DNA from: Chlorocebus sabaeus
Lineage: Eukaryota > Chordata > Mammalia > Primates > Cercopithecidae
Direction: 5' to 3'
Assembly (NCBI RefSeq): GCF_047675955.1
Contig: NC_132927.1
Span: forward strand, 67,189,702-67,253,701
DNA: 64,000 bases
The notes beneath the pieces are model-generated. The model was not told where the DNA came from, ran no database searches, and saw only the letters and a program-made list of their open reading frames with translations. Shown piece by piece: positions 33,546-46,329 of this stretch (position 1 is the stretch's first letter; every line of letters starts with the position of its first letter). The position numbers and the translations under genes are program-made.

Positions 33546-34029
33546 CCTCACTGTGTGCTTACCAATACTCAACTGAATACCTCTGCACATCTCTGGACTT
33601 CCCTCTGGGTGCCACTCTTGTCTCCCACACTCTGGCCTGCAAACTCTAGCTGTCTTGATCTTCTTGGACTCTCAGTTGCACCTCCTCAACTGCGTCTGGG
33701 TTTTGCAGCCTGGAAATGCTCTCAAGGCAGTAAGCTGGGGCAATCACAGGGCTCACCTCATTTATTTTTCCGCCTCTCAAAGATCATTGTCCTTCACTTC
33801 CAGATGTCCAATGTCTTCAAATCTGTTGTTTCATGTATTTTGCCCATTGTTAAAATTGTTTCAGGCAGGAAAGTAAATCTGGTCCCTGTTATTCCATCTT
33901 CTTTGGAAGTGGAATCTCAATTTTTAATTTTTAAGGCCAAATCTGTTCTCAAAGTTATAAAATTCAAGTAAAAACAGGACAAAAACATAACTAGTAATTA
34001 GTATAATGTTGTTCACTATTTACTTATTT
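33546..34029. other. Unassigned, possibly old repeat
   Basis: Contains a 138-codon plus-strand frame of low plausibility. Phrases such as tgtcctgtt-like blocks and tctggtccctgttattccat recall old L1-associated sequence, but I cannot place it. Confidence 0.3.
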
Positions 34030-34260
34030 GTTCATTAACCCATTTTATCCCTCAAATATTTACAGAGTTCTATATAGCAAGTACTGAGAATCAAAGCCAG
34101 ACATGTCCCTTACTCTCACAGAGCTTACAATCTAGTGTGACAGATAGACATTAATCAAATAATTATAAAAAAAAATGTAACACTGCAACTGTGATAGCTG
34201 CTACGAAGGAAAATAAGAGAATAATGCTCTGAGACCTACAAGAGGATAATTTTATGGTAT
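34030..34260 (-). mobile_element. L2 fragment
   Basis: The complement of the L2 3' end: tcaaatatttacagagttc, agcaagtactgagaatcaa, cagagcttacaatctagtg, agatagacattaatcaa. Confidence 0.5.
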
Positions 34261-34680
34261 TTGTTTCTGTTGAGCCTACATTCATGAGTTCAAAAATGCC
34301 ATTACTGTTTCTTCATGTTAAAGTCACAAAGAAATAAATTACATACACAGTGGAGAAAAAAGTATCCATTAAATAAACTTCTCAATATATGACGTATCTA
34401 CTAAGTGTAAGACAATATTCTAAGTGCTCTGGGGCACACCAAAATCATGACACTACAGATGATAAGTTAAACTTCAGATTCAATTTGACACATACAATCA
34501 GTATAAAGAAATATAAAGGTAACATATCTATATGCTATATGATAGAAAAGAAAATTTACCACATAAACATCACTGTCTATCCTCATTTAAAAAAATTATT
34601 GTTTACATCAGCCTAACTGCAGAAATGTGATCAGTTCCTTTGAGAAAACAATGCATTTATTTTATTTTGTCAAATCTTAC

Positions 34681-34784
34681 CTAGATATCTCAGCTTGGGA
34701 ATTTTTTTCTCCATCAACAGTGAAAGGAGATGCTCCAGTTAGTAATTCATACATTAGAACACCTAAACTCCACCAATCAACTGC
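34681..34784 (-). CDS. RPS6KA5: RPS6KA5 exon, residues 235-269 (N-terminal kinase, alphaF-alphaG)
   Basis: A 104-bp exon, 34 codons plus two bases of Arg269 (split AG/G, phase 2). The peptide contains AVDWWSLGVLMYELLTG, the alphaF helix with the conserved DxWSLG Asp, then SPFTVDGEKNSQAEIS. It joins in frame to the exon at 20754 across a 13.8-kb intron. Confidence 0.97.
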
Positions 34785-35367
34785 CTATAAAACAACAATA
34801 ATTTCATTTTATAGAATTATCAACTAAAATATTTTATAAGAAAGAAAAAAATGAAGAAAGCTATCTATTAGGAAAATGTTTTAAAAAATGATTTTGTACA
34901 CCTCCTTCTATGTAAGGAGTATTAAATTAGCACATGCAAGAAAGACATCTAGAGAACAAATATCCAAGTATCCTCAGCACAGAAAGCATGTTATTTCTTA
35001 AACTAGTAACCATTTACCTTGATTAATTAAAAAAATTTAAACGATATAAATTTTTAAAATTTTAGGTAGGTGATATCTCTTTGGGCTTATGATAGGGAAC
35101 TAAAGTATTCAGCTCCAGTGAGCCTTATGAAATGTCCAAAAATCAAAGAACAAAAAATGAAAAAAAAATACCACATCCAAAGGTATGTTATTTTTTCCTA
35201 ACTGCCTAAATCAATTTTTCTTCTAGAACCTATCACACATAAACCTCAGAGTCTTCACTGATGGGAAGATCTAAAATAATATAAAATAAAATGTGTTCTA
35301 ATTTGGAAACCTATTTATAAATGCAGTTACCTGAACTGAGAACATAGCAAATGATACATAATTTAAA
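34785..35367. other. Intron, nothing recognised
   Basis: AT-rich sequence next to the acceptor of exon 235-269. Confidence 0.5.
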
Positions 35368-35510
35368 GAATATTTTATTTTATTTTACTTTATTTGAGAC
35401 AGGGTCTCACTATGTTGCCGAGGCTGGTCTCAAGCTCTTGGGGTCAAGCAATCCGCCCACCTCAGCCTCCCAAAGTGCTGGGATTACAGGCGTGAGCCAC
35501 CAAGCCTGGC
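35368..35510 (-). repeat. Left Alu monomer (FLAM-like)
   Basis: A minus-strand single monomer with a ttttattttattttac tail, gagacagggtctcactatg and the end ccaccaagcctggcc. Confidence 0.8.
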
Positions 35511-35759
35511 CTAAAGAATCTTGATGTATTGAAAATTACTTCTTTTGTAATTAGGCAAATCAGAATTTTAATAACTGTTGAACACATGAGTGTACACCAA
35601 TGAGAAATATTAGCTAGATGTTAAAATTTCAAACTATTTGCTTTGAATTTCCAGGGCCTAAGTTTCAGAGAGGTGACAAAATTTATGGGCTTAGAGCTAC
35701 TAAGAAAATACAGAGTGCTGACATACAAAACACATCAGGAAGACTAAAATCATGAGGGC

Positions 35760-35860
35760 AAAGGTATTTACTGAATATCTTCCCCACGCCAGGTGCTATG
35801 ATGATCACTTTGCATACATTATCTCATTTAATAACTGTCAGGTTGTTCCAGGTGTGGGAA
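35760..35860 (-). repeat. MIR fragment
   Basis: ccaggtgctatgatgatcac and attatctcatttaataactg are the complement of the MIR 3' part. Confidence 0.55.
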
Positions 35861-36934
35861 AAAATATTTATTGACTAGTTATATTCTGCACCTTAGGTAG
35901 GTAGAAATTCTAGGAGTAATACAAGATTTTCTTATGTGAAAATTAGTTCCATTAGGTCTTTGAAGATAATTTTCAAATTAACAGGTATAAATTCCTACCA
36001 AATTCCCCAACAGCTTCAAAGAATATCAAGAAGCAAACTAAACCAGCAATTAAACTCTTCTATTTATACAAGCAGTTTGACTGCCATTTGAGTCAGAACC
36101 CTCAGAATGTTTTGCTGTTGGATTCAAAACCACGTTCTTCAAATGACAAGAGATCAATAATCAGATTCTTAGCCCTGGGTCCCAAAACCAATACCACACA
36201 AACTTGAAGAACGTGCTTTTAAATATATGATTAGTCATCAGGAAGGAGACCAGAGATTCTCCACAGCCAGATATCTGAACTGCATATGTGGGACTCTGAA
36301 AGGGAATGAAGGAGAAGGAAAGATGGGGAACAAAAACTAGAATACCTTATTTGGATAAAGCTATTAATAAAACAGAAGTGTTAAAAAAAGGAACAAATTT
36401 TGTACCCTTTAATACAGAAAAAAATCCACGACCTAGATTTTGTAACATAGTTACTTAGAAAGTTTCTTCTAGAATCTTCATTTTGGACATACAAAGGGAA
36501 GAGAGGAGGCCAAAAAAATTGAGCTTTTTAGAGGGCTTAGGAAAACAAACTTAAACTATCTAGAACTCAAGATTTTTTCTTTCTCCTAGGGTTGTTAAAA
36601 TATTTATTTCTGCTGGGAAGATAATCAACTGTCTCCAGTGTCTCTGGAAAGTTAAAGGCAGAAACTGGGAATAAGAAAATATCACTGATTCTCTTTTCAT
36701 TGACCTCTCAGTGACAGCTTAAAAAGCAAATATTAACTAAAGGTGATACAGATGACTATGTTTCCGAATGTTTTTCTAGCAGAAATTAAAAATGCAAATA
36801 AATACTGTCCAAAACCATTCATCACGACTCAAACAGGAACAATGTGCAGTTTTACATGCAGTGACAATTCTGTATTGCACTGTGGTTCAGTTGCATCCTA
36901 AAAGGCCACAGTCTCATGCAAAAATAAGTAAGCA
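35861..36934. other. Intron, nothing recognised
   Basis: About 1.1 kb without a clear repeat. Confidence 0.45.
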
Positions 36935-37205
36935 ATTTTTTTTTGAGTCGCTGTCTCACTCTTGTGGCCCAGGCTGGAGGGCAATGGCGCAATTTCTGCT
37001 CACTGCAACCTCTGCCTCCAGGGTTCAAACATTCTCCTGCCTCAGCCTTCCGAGTAGCTGAAATTACAGGCACTCACCACCACGCCAGGCTAATTTTTTG
37101 TATTTTTAGCAGATATGGGGTTTCACCATGTTGGTCAGGCTGGACTCAGACTCCTGACCTCAGGTGATCCACCCACCTTGGTCTCCCAAAGTGCTGGGAT
37201 TACAG
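36935..37205 (-). repeat. Alu, 5'-shortened
   Basis: A minus-strand Alu with a short T tail. It stops at gggattacaggcc, lacking the last ~20 bases of the Alu 5' end. Confidence 0.88.
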
Positions 37206-37590
37206 GCCCATAATTTTTTAAAAGAATGGAGTCACAGTTTGTACTCTAAGAAATAGGCTCTCTCAGTGGAAATAAAATAAAAATTATTTGACTAGTTTTA
37301 AGCTCTCAACTTTAATAAGACTGTTACTCTATAAAATAAAACACAATTCTCACCAATAAAACCTTTAAAAGGGAAATCTAGAATGTCCTAACCTTTCTAT
37401 TATCTTTTTCCTCCAAAATACTAGATATCATAATGTGTTCAGGAATACAAAGCAAAAGAGAAAAAAAGGAAGATAAGACAATCAACACCAGAAAGACGGC
37501 TCTGTTGAAGAGATGACCTAAGTTGTTAATTAGGATTCTTATAGTACATTTTATAGAAATATATAAAGAAGCATCAAAAATAGAACATAC

Positions 37591-37674
37591 CTTGTCATGT
37601 CCTGAATCTCCCCCTCTGACAATATCTGGTGCCATGTATTCAATAGTTCCACAAAAGGAATATGCTCTTTCAGT
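37591..37674 (-). CDS. RPS6KA5: RPS6KA5 exon, residues 207-234 (activation loop of N-terminal kinase)
   Basis: An 84-bp exon, phase 0 on both sides, 28 codons. It encodes the activation loop with Ser212 in AYSFCGTIEY, the site that the C-terminal kinase phosphorylates to switch on the N-terminal kinase (family knowledge). The APE motif reads APD here, as in MSK1. It follows a 20.6-kb intron, the largest in the window. The donor reads GTATGT. Confidence 0.97.
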
Positions 37675-40197
37675 CTTGAACAAACAAACAAAAAAGGGAT
37701 TTGATTTCAAGCTAGTATGACAAGTGACAAAAGAAGAAAGTTGATAATACATGTTAGTGTTTGAGATACACTATAGTGGCAAAGTACTGGTAGAATCTAC
37801 CTGACAGACCCTCTCTTCACTGGAACAGACCACCATCTACTTAATATGAGTTCTGGGTATATGTTATCCCATCAGAAAGACTTCTCATGCATGAAATGGT
37901 ACCATCATCCACCCATCCATCCATCCTTTCCATGAATCCATTCATTCATTCTTGTTCACTTTTTGCATGTGTGTATACTTCAGTTGTTGATTTAATCTTT
38001 TTTTTTTTTAAGAATGTAAATAGTCCTAGTAAGGCAACATGAACTGTCTAACACATTAGTATGAATGACTTTATTAGGCAAGACTGAGAAAACACTGGGA
38101 AACCTGAAGAGGGAGGAAAGACCAAATTCTAAGAAGGGGGAATAGTAAACCCAAAGATAAAAAGAGGATAAAAATTTTTTTTTCTACCTTACCATCTCGT
38201 GTCGGTTTGACAATGCTAATGTTATGTTTAACGATGGTAAACAAAATCGTCTTTAAAAAAAGATTATTTCTTAAAGGTAGATGTTTCTTTATTATAGAAT
38301 TTTAAAAATTCAAAAGGGCTAATATATCATGCCTGAAAGTTAGCCTAAAAAGTTATTTGTTAGATGATCAATTATGCAATTACGTAGCTCATTTATTATC
38401 TCAACTTAGAGGAAGCTTACAACCACCCCAAGTTAAGTGCTTATAAGATATTTCTTCTACCTTTTCCATGTAATTTTTGGCCTCTCTTATAATTCATTTT
38501 AGCTTATCTGGTGCTTTGGGGGAGGAGTTGATAGGGTATACATTAAAAAATAATTATTTATTTGATAGAAATTCCAGAAGATAGAAAAATTAAGGCTTAA
38601 GTGTTGAGAAGTTCCAAACACTGAGAATAGTAGTAAACAAAGACAAACATTTCTTAATTCTCTCAATTATTTTAAACCCTTGCCATCTTACTCATCTTAT
38701 AGTTCTAAATCTATATTTGCTTCCTCCTGTGTTATTCCCTCTGGGTTCTAACTTTTCGGTCTCTGCCTAAACTTCCTAAGAGTTTATCTTCTATTTGTAA
38801 AAATATCACCAATTGTAACTTTTGAATTTGTATTTATTTGCCTACAAAGATGCATAATGCCTTAAAATAATTGTACCAAGAAGACAAACTGATGAGATTT
38901 GACAGGGGAAGGATGCACCATAAAACATATTCCAGAGTTTCTGATAGGAGCAGGAAAGACTTCAAGGTAACAATTCTACTATGCTTATGGTTTATTATTT
39001 GTTCAAAACACAATACTTTTTTCAAGTAACAATTTTCTCAAGGAGATAACCTATTTGACATTTATGCCCATACTATAAGCAACATTAGTTATCACAGTTA
39101 AAAAAAATTGTGAATGAAAATTTACTTGATTATGAACAAACATAGCAGGAGTGGGATGTGTGCAACATACTAGCAGATAATATGGAATACTCATGTGTTT
39201 TAAGTGATTAGCCAATCAAGGAGGTTTCATTGCTCCTTAGAGAAAAGGATTCCATAACACTGGATAAAAAGCTGGTTTCCTTCTAAGGAGGAATCCCAAT
39301 AGCAACTCAAATGCCAGACTCAAGTATTTCTCAATAAAGACTTTGATGAATTAATTCCTAGCTTTAATTTGCCAGTGTTTTGTCCTAATCATATCTACCT
39401 GTGACAGATAAATTCTGGTGTAAAATCACCAATAAAAACAGTTTTTTTTCCTCATCCCATACTTAGAAAGACTCTTAATGTTGGCAAATCTCCACACAAA
39501 TATCTAGAAATGTTTTATTTTTAAAAAGGATTACATATTCCATTGGTAACCGCCAAACACCAGGCTCACAAGAAAGGGGAATTCCTGGGTGCCAGCCAGG
39601 AAGTGGGTACAGAAAACCAGAGAGGTAGGCATATGACCTAGTGCTGTGGCTACACAAAGGGAGGAAAGGTGAGTTGTTACAGGTCTCAGCAATCCAGAAA
39701 CTTGAGTTTTAATACCCTGTGAGGATAAAAGATGAGGCTGTCAGCTCAAATGAGATGGGCTAGAATTACCACTCTTGCATAAACCTTGAAACCAACGAAA
39801 GCTAAACCTCAGTGAAAACAAACTACAGAAAAATAAATTCACCTGCTAGCACTCATTTGTTTCTGTCTAGACCCTAGTTGAACAAAGTTCCTCCTGTGAT
39901 CTTAAATGCCTAGGTTTATGCTTCTTAGATATGAGATCTGAATTTACTCTTCCGCATGGTATGGAGAAGTAGGAAAGTCTGGCCAAACATGGTGACACCC
40001 CAGGACACATGATAGAACCAGAGATATTCTCACAACTTAGCCTGACCAGAATTCCTATAAAGCCCTGATGTCTTGATATTACTAAGTAAGTGAACTAGAC
40101 TCCACAGACACAACAAACAGAAGGATTACTTGAAACAGCAGAAAAACAATCTGTAAATGACCAGCGTGCTGTAAAACATAAAAGACACAAAAGAAGA
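37675..40197. other. 2.5 kb of intron, mostly unassigned
   Basis: Begins at the acceptor of exon 207-234. A cctt/catccatc-type low-complexity stretch lies at 37907-37952. No Alu, L1 or LTR is recognised in the rest, and it is the longest repeat-poor region of the large intron. Confidence 0.45.
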
Positions 40198-40438
40198 CAG
40201 CCTGGGCAAGATGGCGAAACTCTGTTTCTACAAAAATTTTTTTTTTTAATTTGCAGGGCATAGTGGCGCATGCCTGTAGTCCCAGCTACCTGGGAGACTG
40301 AGGCGAGAGGATCACCTGAGAGCAGGAGATCAAGGCTGCAGTGAGCCATGATCGCACCACTGCACTCCAGTCTGGGCGAAAGAGTGAGACCCTGACTCAA
40401 AAAAAAAAAAAAAGAAAGAAAGAAAGAAAGAAAAAGAA
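40198..40438 (+). repeat. Alu, 5'-truncated
   Basis: Starts at agcctgggcaagatggcg in the left monomer and ends in a gaaagaaagaaagaaag tail. Confidence 0.88.
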
Positions 40439-40576
40439 TCAAATAGAGCTGTGCAAATAGAGAAATGAGGCAATAAAAAAGGCAGACTAAACGTATTAGA
40501 CACAGCTAAAGAAAGACAGTACATTAGAGGATACTTTTGCAACATTTTGGATAATTTTCTCAAGACTTAGTAAAAT

Positions 40577-40859
40577 TGCTGGGCATGGTGGTTCACACCT
40601 GTAATCCCAGTACTCTGGGAGGCCAAGGTGAGCAGATCACTTGAGGTCAGGAGTTTGAGAACAGCCTGGCCAACTCAGCTCAAACCCTGTCTCTACTAAA
40701 AATGCATGATGGCACATGCCTGTAGTCCCAGCTACTCATGAAGCTGAGGCAGGAGAACTGCTTGAACCTGGGAGGTAGAGGTTGCAGTGAGCAGAGATCA
40801 CACCATTGAACTCCAGCCTGGGCCACAGAGTGAGACTCTGTCTCAAAAAAAAAAAAAAA
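40577..40859 (+). repeat. Alu
   Basis: A plus-strand Alu with a roughly 16-A tail and a deletion in the middle linker (ctaaaaatgcatgatggc). Confidence 0.88.
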
Positions 40860-40929
40860 AGACAGTAAAATTTACTAAAGACTTAGTAAATTTGAGAAAA
40901 CATTCTGGGAACAGAATGTTGCAAAAGTC

Positions 40930-41082
40930 CTAAGCAGATTAAATAAAAATATATTCCTGAGTGGCCACATTCTATTTCTTCACTTGAGTGGTGGTTACAA
41001 GAGTGCTGCCTTATAATAATTTGCTGAGCCATACATTTATTTTGTTTTTTAATCTGTTTTATTTTACAATAAAAAGAGAGAC
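40930..41082 (+). mobile_element. Old L1 3' end fragment
   Basis: gagtggtggttacaagagtg, catacatttattttgtttt and a final ttttacaataaaaagag match an L1M 3' end. Confidence 0.4.
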
Positions 41083-41155
41083 ATATATATGTATGTATGT
41101 GTATGTATATGTGTGTGTATCTGTATCTATATCTACATATCTCTCTATATCTCAC
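41083..41155 (+). repeat. TATG/TG/TATC compound microsatellite
   Basis: A mixed alternating purine-pyrimidine stretch from acatatatatgtatgtatg through gtgtgtgtatctgtatct to ctatatctcac. Confidence 0.8.
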
Positions 41156-42346
41156 AGGTCCATTCCTAGATCTATTTATACCCAGCAGCTAAGTTATCAG
41201 TTAATATGCAGGGCAAAATAAAGCATTTTAAGATAAAGACAGAATTTATTAATCATTGATCTTTGCTGAAAAGAAATCTAAAGTATGTATTTTAGAAAGA
41301 AATAAACTGAACATGAAAGAAAAAACTCAGATGCAAGAAGCAAGAATAAGCAGAGAAAATAAATGTGTAAGTAAATATAAACAAGCATTGAATTTATAAA
41401 AGTAATAACTACACAGTAATGATTAACTTGTGGAAATTCAGCAGGTAGGACTAAAATACTAAATAATATAAAAATTAGATAAATAATTGAAGTTGAAGCA
41501 TTCTAATGTTCTTGTAGTGGTCATGATTGTCTGACAGATAATGGATAATTTCAGATTCTGTTAAGTCAGAGCGCAAGTTTAAAATCAGGGTAATATTACA
41601 GAAATGCCTTGTGTATAAAAATAAATGAGTAATAAAATCAGGGTAATAACTACTAAAAGAATAGAAATAGAATATACATGACTTCTAGACCATTAGGCGG
41701 ACATGAAATAAAAAGATCTTAGTCATTTAAATAGAAGACAGGAAAAAAGGAAAACAGAAGCAAAGAGAAACACAAAGCAAAAAAAGAGAAATAAAAATAT
41801 ATCAGTAATCATAATATACAGGTATCATAACGCACCAGTTAAAAGACAGAAACTCTTGATCAAAAAATAAAATCCAGCTATATGTTATTTACAAAAGGCA
41901 CACCTAAAACATAATGACAAAGAAAGATCGAAAGTAAAGAGACGGAAAAAGTTGTATCAGACAGCACTAACCAACAGAAAGCTGGAGTATCTTTATTAAT
42001 AGGAGAAATGAACTTTAAAGCAAAAGACTTATTAAAATTATGTACATTACAAAATAATAAAAGGAACACTTCACTAGGGAAATAACTCTATTCCAAGCTT
42101 GAATATCCTCAAAAATTTGTGAAAAGCCTTAAAAATATATAAAATAAAAATGGAGATATCTTCAAGGAGAAATGGACAAATCCACAATCATCCTGGGTAT
42201 TTTAACATATGTTTCTTATAAACCGACAGATCAAGAAGGAACAATATTAGTAAAGATATTCAAGATTTGAATGATACTCATGAAAATATACAAAATCCTC
42301 TATCAATTAGAGAATACAAACACAGTCTTTCAGGCATATATCTTTT

Positions 42347-42637
42347 TTATTTTCTTTCTTGTTTTTTTGGAGACAAGGTCTCATTCTGTCATCCAGGCTG
42401 GAGTGTAGTGGTGTGATCACAGCTCACTGTAGTTTTGACCTCCCAGGCTCAAGTGATCCTCTTGCCTCAGCCTCCCAAGTAGCTGGGCTCATGATACTAT
42501 GCCTGGCTAATTTTTGTACTTTTTGTAGAGAGACGCAGTTTCGCTATGTTGTCCAGGCTGGTCTCAAGCTCCTGAGCTCAAGTGATCCACCTGCCTCAGA
42601 CTCTTAAAGTGCTTGGATACAGGTATGAGACACCACT
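42347..42637 (-). repeat. Alu (older) in L1
   Basis: A minus-strand Alu with tgtttttttggagacaaggt and a degraded 5' end (gtatgagacaccactc). Confidence 0.87.
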
Positions 42638-43321
42638 CAAAGAAAAGGTGACAATGAATATTAGAATAACAACAAAAATACTATACATAAGAACTTGTCG
42701 GATGCAGCTAGAGCTATTTTTTAAAATTCACCGCTTTATTTTAAAAAGATTAAATATTAGTGAGCTAGAGGTCCAAATTAAAAGCTTAGAAAAAGAATAT
42801 GAAAGAAGTTTATAGAAACTAAAATGTACAAAATAATAAACTTCATCAAAGAAAGCAAAAAAAAAGGAAGGCTTGACATAAGCTCTTTCTTACAAAAGAC
42901 TAATAAAAGGGACACTTCTAATAAAGGATCAAGAAAAGTAACAAATGAATAATATCAGTAATTTAAAAGAAAACATTATTGTAGTTACAGAGGTTTTTAA
43001 AAGTAAGGAAATTCTGAAGAAACTGATGTCAAAGAATTTAAAAAGATAATACAATTTTCTATAAAAATGTAACATTCAAGAATAAATAAAAACTCTAAAT
43101 ATACTTGTAAGTATTTTAAAAATTAAATCAGTATTTGAAAAGCTACTTGTACTCACTTAAAATGAAAAAAAGAAAAAAAAAAAAGGAAAAAAAACCACAC
43201 TGGCAGATTTGAAAGTGAATCCACACAAACCTTTAGTGGAAATGTATCTTTATCTTACATAAACCATTCCAAATCCATTTCATGGTGCTAGGACAACCTT
43301 GATACTAAAATGTGACAAATG

Positions 43322-43328
<7 letters not shown>

Positions 43329-43363
<35 letters not shown>

Positions 43364-43631
43364 AGACGGAGTCTCGCTCTGTCGCCCAGGCTGGAGTGCA
43401 GTGGCGCAATCTCGGCTCACTGCAAGCTCCGCCTCCCGGGTTCACGCCATTCTCCTACCTCAGCCTCCCGAGTAGCTGGGACTACAGGCGCCCGCCACTG
43501 CGCCCGGCTAATTTTTTTCTATTTTTTAGTAGAGACGGGGTTTCACCATGGTCTCGATCTCCTGACCTTGTGATCCGCCCGCCTCGGCCTCCCAAAGTGC
43601 TGGGATTACAGGCGTGAGCCACCGCGCCCGG
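43329..43631 (-). repeat. Young AluYc-like, 12-bp deletion, in L1
   Basis: A near-consensus minus-strand AluY after a long T run. It has the same caccatggtctcgatc deletion and ctatttt variant as the copy at 19321. The 16-bp duplication tgacaaatgcaatttt (43313-43328 and 43632-43647) is perfect. Confidence 0.93.
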
Positions 43632-44494
43632 TGACAAATGCAATTTTATACAGGAAAATTATAGGACAACTTAGAAAATAAAATCCTAAGTGAAATATTA
43701 GCAAATAAAATCCAGCAATGTATAAAAAATATACATCATGGAAAGTTAAGTTTGTTCCAGGAATTGAAAGATGGTCTAACACCGAAAAAGAAAACAAAAA
43801 TCTATTCATATAATTCACATCATTATGTGGTTAAAGAGAAAAAGCATAAGAATTTTCCTATAACAATAAATTCTTAGATACTAAAAATATAATTTACCTA
43901 CCAAAAACCTACAAATACCATACTAAATGACTAAAACACATGTTCTTTAATGTAAAAAATATATATACATATAAAACTTGGTAGACAAAGCAATAAAACC
44001 AAGCCAAACTCAGACAAAATAATCATCCCCAAACACACAGAAACTAAAAAGTGTGAGAAATGAAAAGAAACAAAGCCATTATTACTTACAAATAGTGGCT
44101 CTGACTTTTTTCTTTTCAATGTAGTCATCTATACAAAAATCCAAGTCAATCTAAATTTGTGCACCTAATAAGAATTCAACGTTTTATGTATAAGGTCAAC
44201 AACATTCCTATGCTCTGGCAAGAAACATAAATATTCCAGTTTTTAAAGATAATTTTTACAATTGAAACAAAAAGTATAAATAGAAATAAGTCTAATAATA
44301 TATGTATAAAATATTACAGATAATAGTACAAAATATTTTTGAAAGAAAAAACAACTAAATAAACAGGAAGATTTGAACATTCACTGATGCAAATTCATTG
44401 ATTGGAGAGGTCAATATCCAAAAATTTTGTTCCCTCCAAATTAATTTACATATTAGATCCCACAATTCATGTGGAGGAACACAAAAAGCAAAGA

Positions 44495-44580
44495 ATAGAC
44501 AGTGAAGAGGGAGGAGGAAGGTCAGGAGAAAGGAGAGGGAGGTAGAGGGAGGTAGGGTGAGGGTGAAGAGGAAAAAGACC
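44495..44580 (+). repeat. Purine-rich (GA/GGA) tract
   Basis: About 85 bases, nearly all A or G: gaagagggaggaggaagg, then ggagagggaggtagaggg. It breaks the L1. Confidence 0.85.
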
Positions 44581-44621
44581 TCACCTTTTCAGAATCAAGA
44601 CCTAACAATAAAGTGACAGGC

Positions 44622-44928
44622 TTTTTTTTTTTTTTCTTTTTTGAGATAAAGTCTTGCTCTGTTGTCTAGGTTGGAGTGCAGTGGCATGATCGCAGCTCAT
44701 TGCAACCTCAAATTCCTGGGTTCAAGTGAACCTCCTGCCTCAGCTTCCCGAGTAGCTGGGACTAAAGGCATGCACCAACACACTCAGCTAACTTTTAAAA
44801 TATTTTGTAGAGATGAAGTCTTGCTATATTGCCCAGGCTGGTCTTGAACTCCTGGCCTCAAGTGATCCTCCTGCCTCAGCCTCCCAAAGTGCTGAGATTA
44901 CAGGTGTGAGCCACCACCCCCGGCCAGC
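44622..44928 (-). repeat. Alu in L1
   Basis: A minus-strand Alu of older type (gagataaagtcttgctctgt) ending in ccaccacccccggcc. Confidence 0.88.
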
Positions 44929-46329
44929 CAGATGTTTTAAGATATTTTGGTTCTGATGCAGGGTGAGGCAAACAGACAAATGGAATTCAGTGAAGAGCCT
45001 AAAAACAGACTCATAAGTATGCATGGGAACTTAGTTATATGATAGAAGTTGCATTTCAAATAACCAAAGAAAAGATTAACTGACTAGTCAACAAATATTT
45101 AAAGGTAATTGGGTTATCTGTATTAAAAATATAAAGTAATTCCACCTGATTTTATACCCTAAATTTAAGACCTAAAATTGTAAAACTCCTAGAAGAAAAT
45201 ACATGGGAAAAGCTTCATGACATTGGATCTGGCAATGATTTCTTAGATATGACACCAAAAGCACAGGCAACAAAAGCAAAAATAGACAAATAGGACTATA
45301 TCAAACTTTAAAACTTCTGAAAATCAAAGGAAACAAACAGAATGGAAGGCAACCTGCAGAATGGGAGAAAATATTTGCAAATCATATATCTGATAAGAAG
45401 TTAACATCTAGAATATATAAAGAACACCGAAAAACAACAAAACCCACAAATAACCTGATTTTAAAATGAAGGACTCTAACAGACATTTCTCCAAAGAAAA
45501 CATACAAATGGTTAACAGCATAAGAAAAGATGCTCAACATAACTAATGATTAGAGATAAACGCAAATCAGAATAACAATGAGATTTCAACTTACACTCAT
45601 TAGGATAGCCACTATAAAAACAAAAATACCAAAATAATAAGTGTTGGCAAAGATATGGAGAATCTGGAACCTTTTAGCACTGCTGGTGAGAATGTAAAAT
45701 GGTGCAGCTGCTATGGAAAACAGTATGAATGTTCCTCAAAAAATTGAAAGTGGAATTACCATATGATCTAGCAGTCCCCCTAGTGGGTATATATCCAAAA
45801 GAATTGAAGGCAGGCTCTTGAAGAAATATTTGCACAACCACATTCACTGTATTATTCACAATAGCCAAGAGGTGGGAGCAACCCAAATGTCCATCAGCAG
45901 GTAAATGAATAAACAAAATGTGGCATATAAATACCATGGAATATTATTCAGCCTTAATAAAGAAGGAAATCTTGTCACATGCTATAAGCATGGATAAACC
46001 TTGAGAACACTATGCTAAGTGAAATAGTCACAAAAATAAAATAAATACTGTACAACTCCACTGACATGGGATATTGTAAGTAGTCCAACTCATAGAAATA
46101 GAAAGTAGAATGGTGGCTGCCAGGGGTTGGAGAAGGGGGAAAAGGTATAGAGTTTCAATCTTGCAAGATGAAAAAGTGCTAGAGAAATGTTATACAACAA
46201 AATGAGCATTATTAAAGCTGCTGAACCATACATTTACAAAGTTAAGATAGTAATTTTTGTTTTGTGTTTTTTTAACCACAATTAAAATGTTTTTTAATTA
46301 AAAAAATAAGCCTTAAAAGAAAAGATTAG

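Larger units (their letters stand above)
41740..46310 (+). mobile_element. L1, about 4.6 kb, ORF2 region and 3' UTR, with three Alu insertions
   Basis: Plus-strand L1 text runs in ORF2 order: the region around gctggagtatctttattaat, then tgctaggacaaccttgatac, aaaatattagcaaataaaa-like text after the Alu, then gtaaaactcctagaagaaaa, gatatgacaccaaaagcac, gaacaccgaaaaacaac, and a 3' end with ggtggctgccaggggttgg. Alus sit at 42347, 43329 and 44622. Stops and frameshifts throughout mean no protein is made. Confidence 0.8.

Noticed and set aside
33555..33971. A 138-codon plus-strand frame beside the L1
   Set aside because: Composition and context fit old repeat-derived sequence. No domain or conserved motif.
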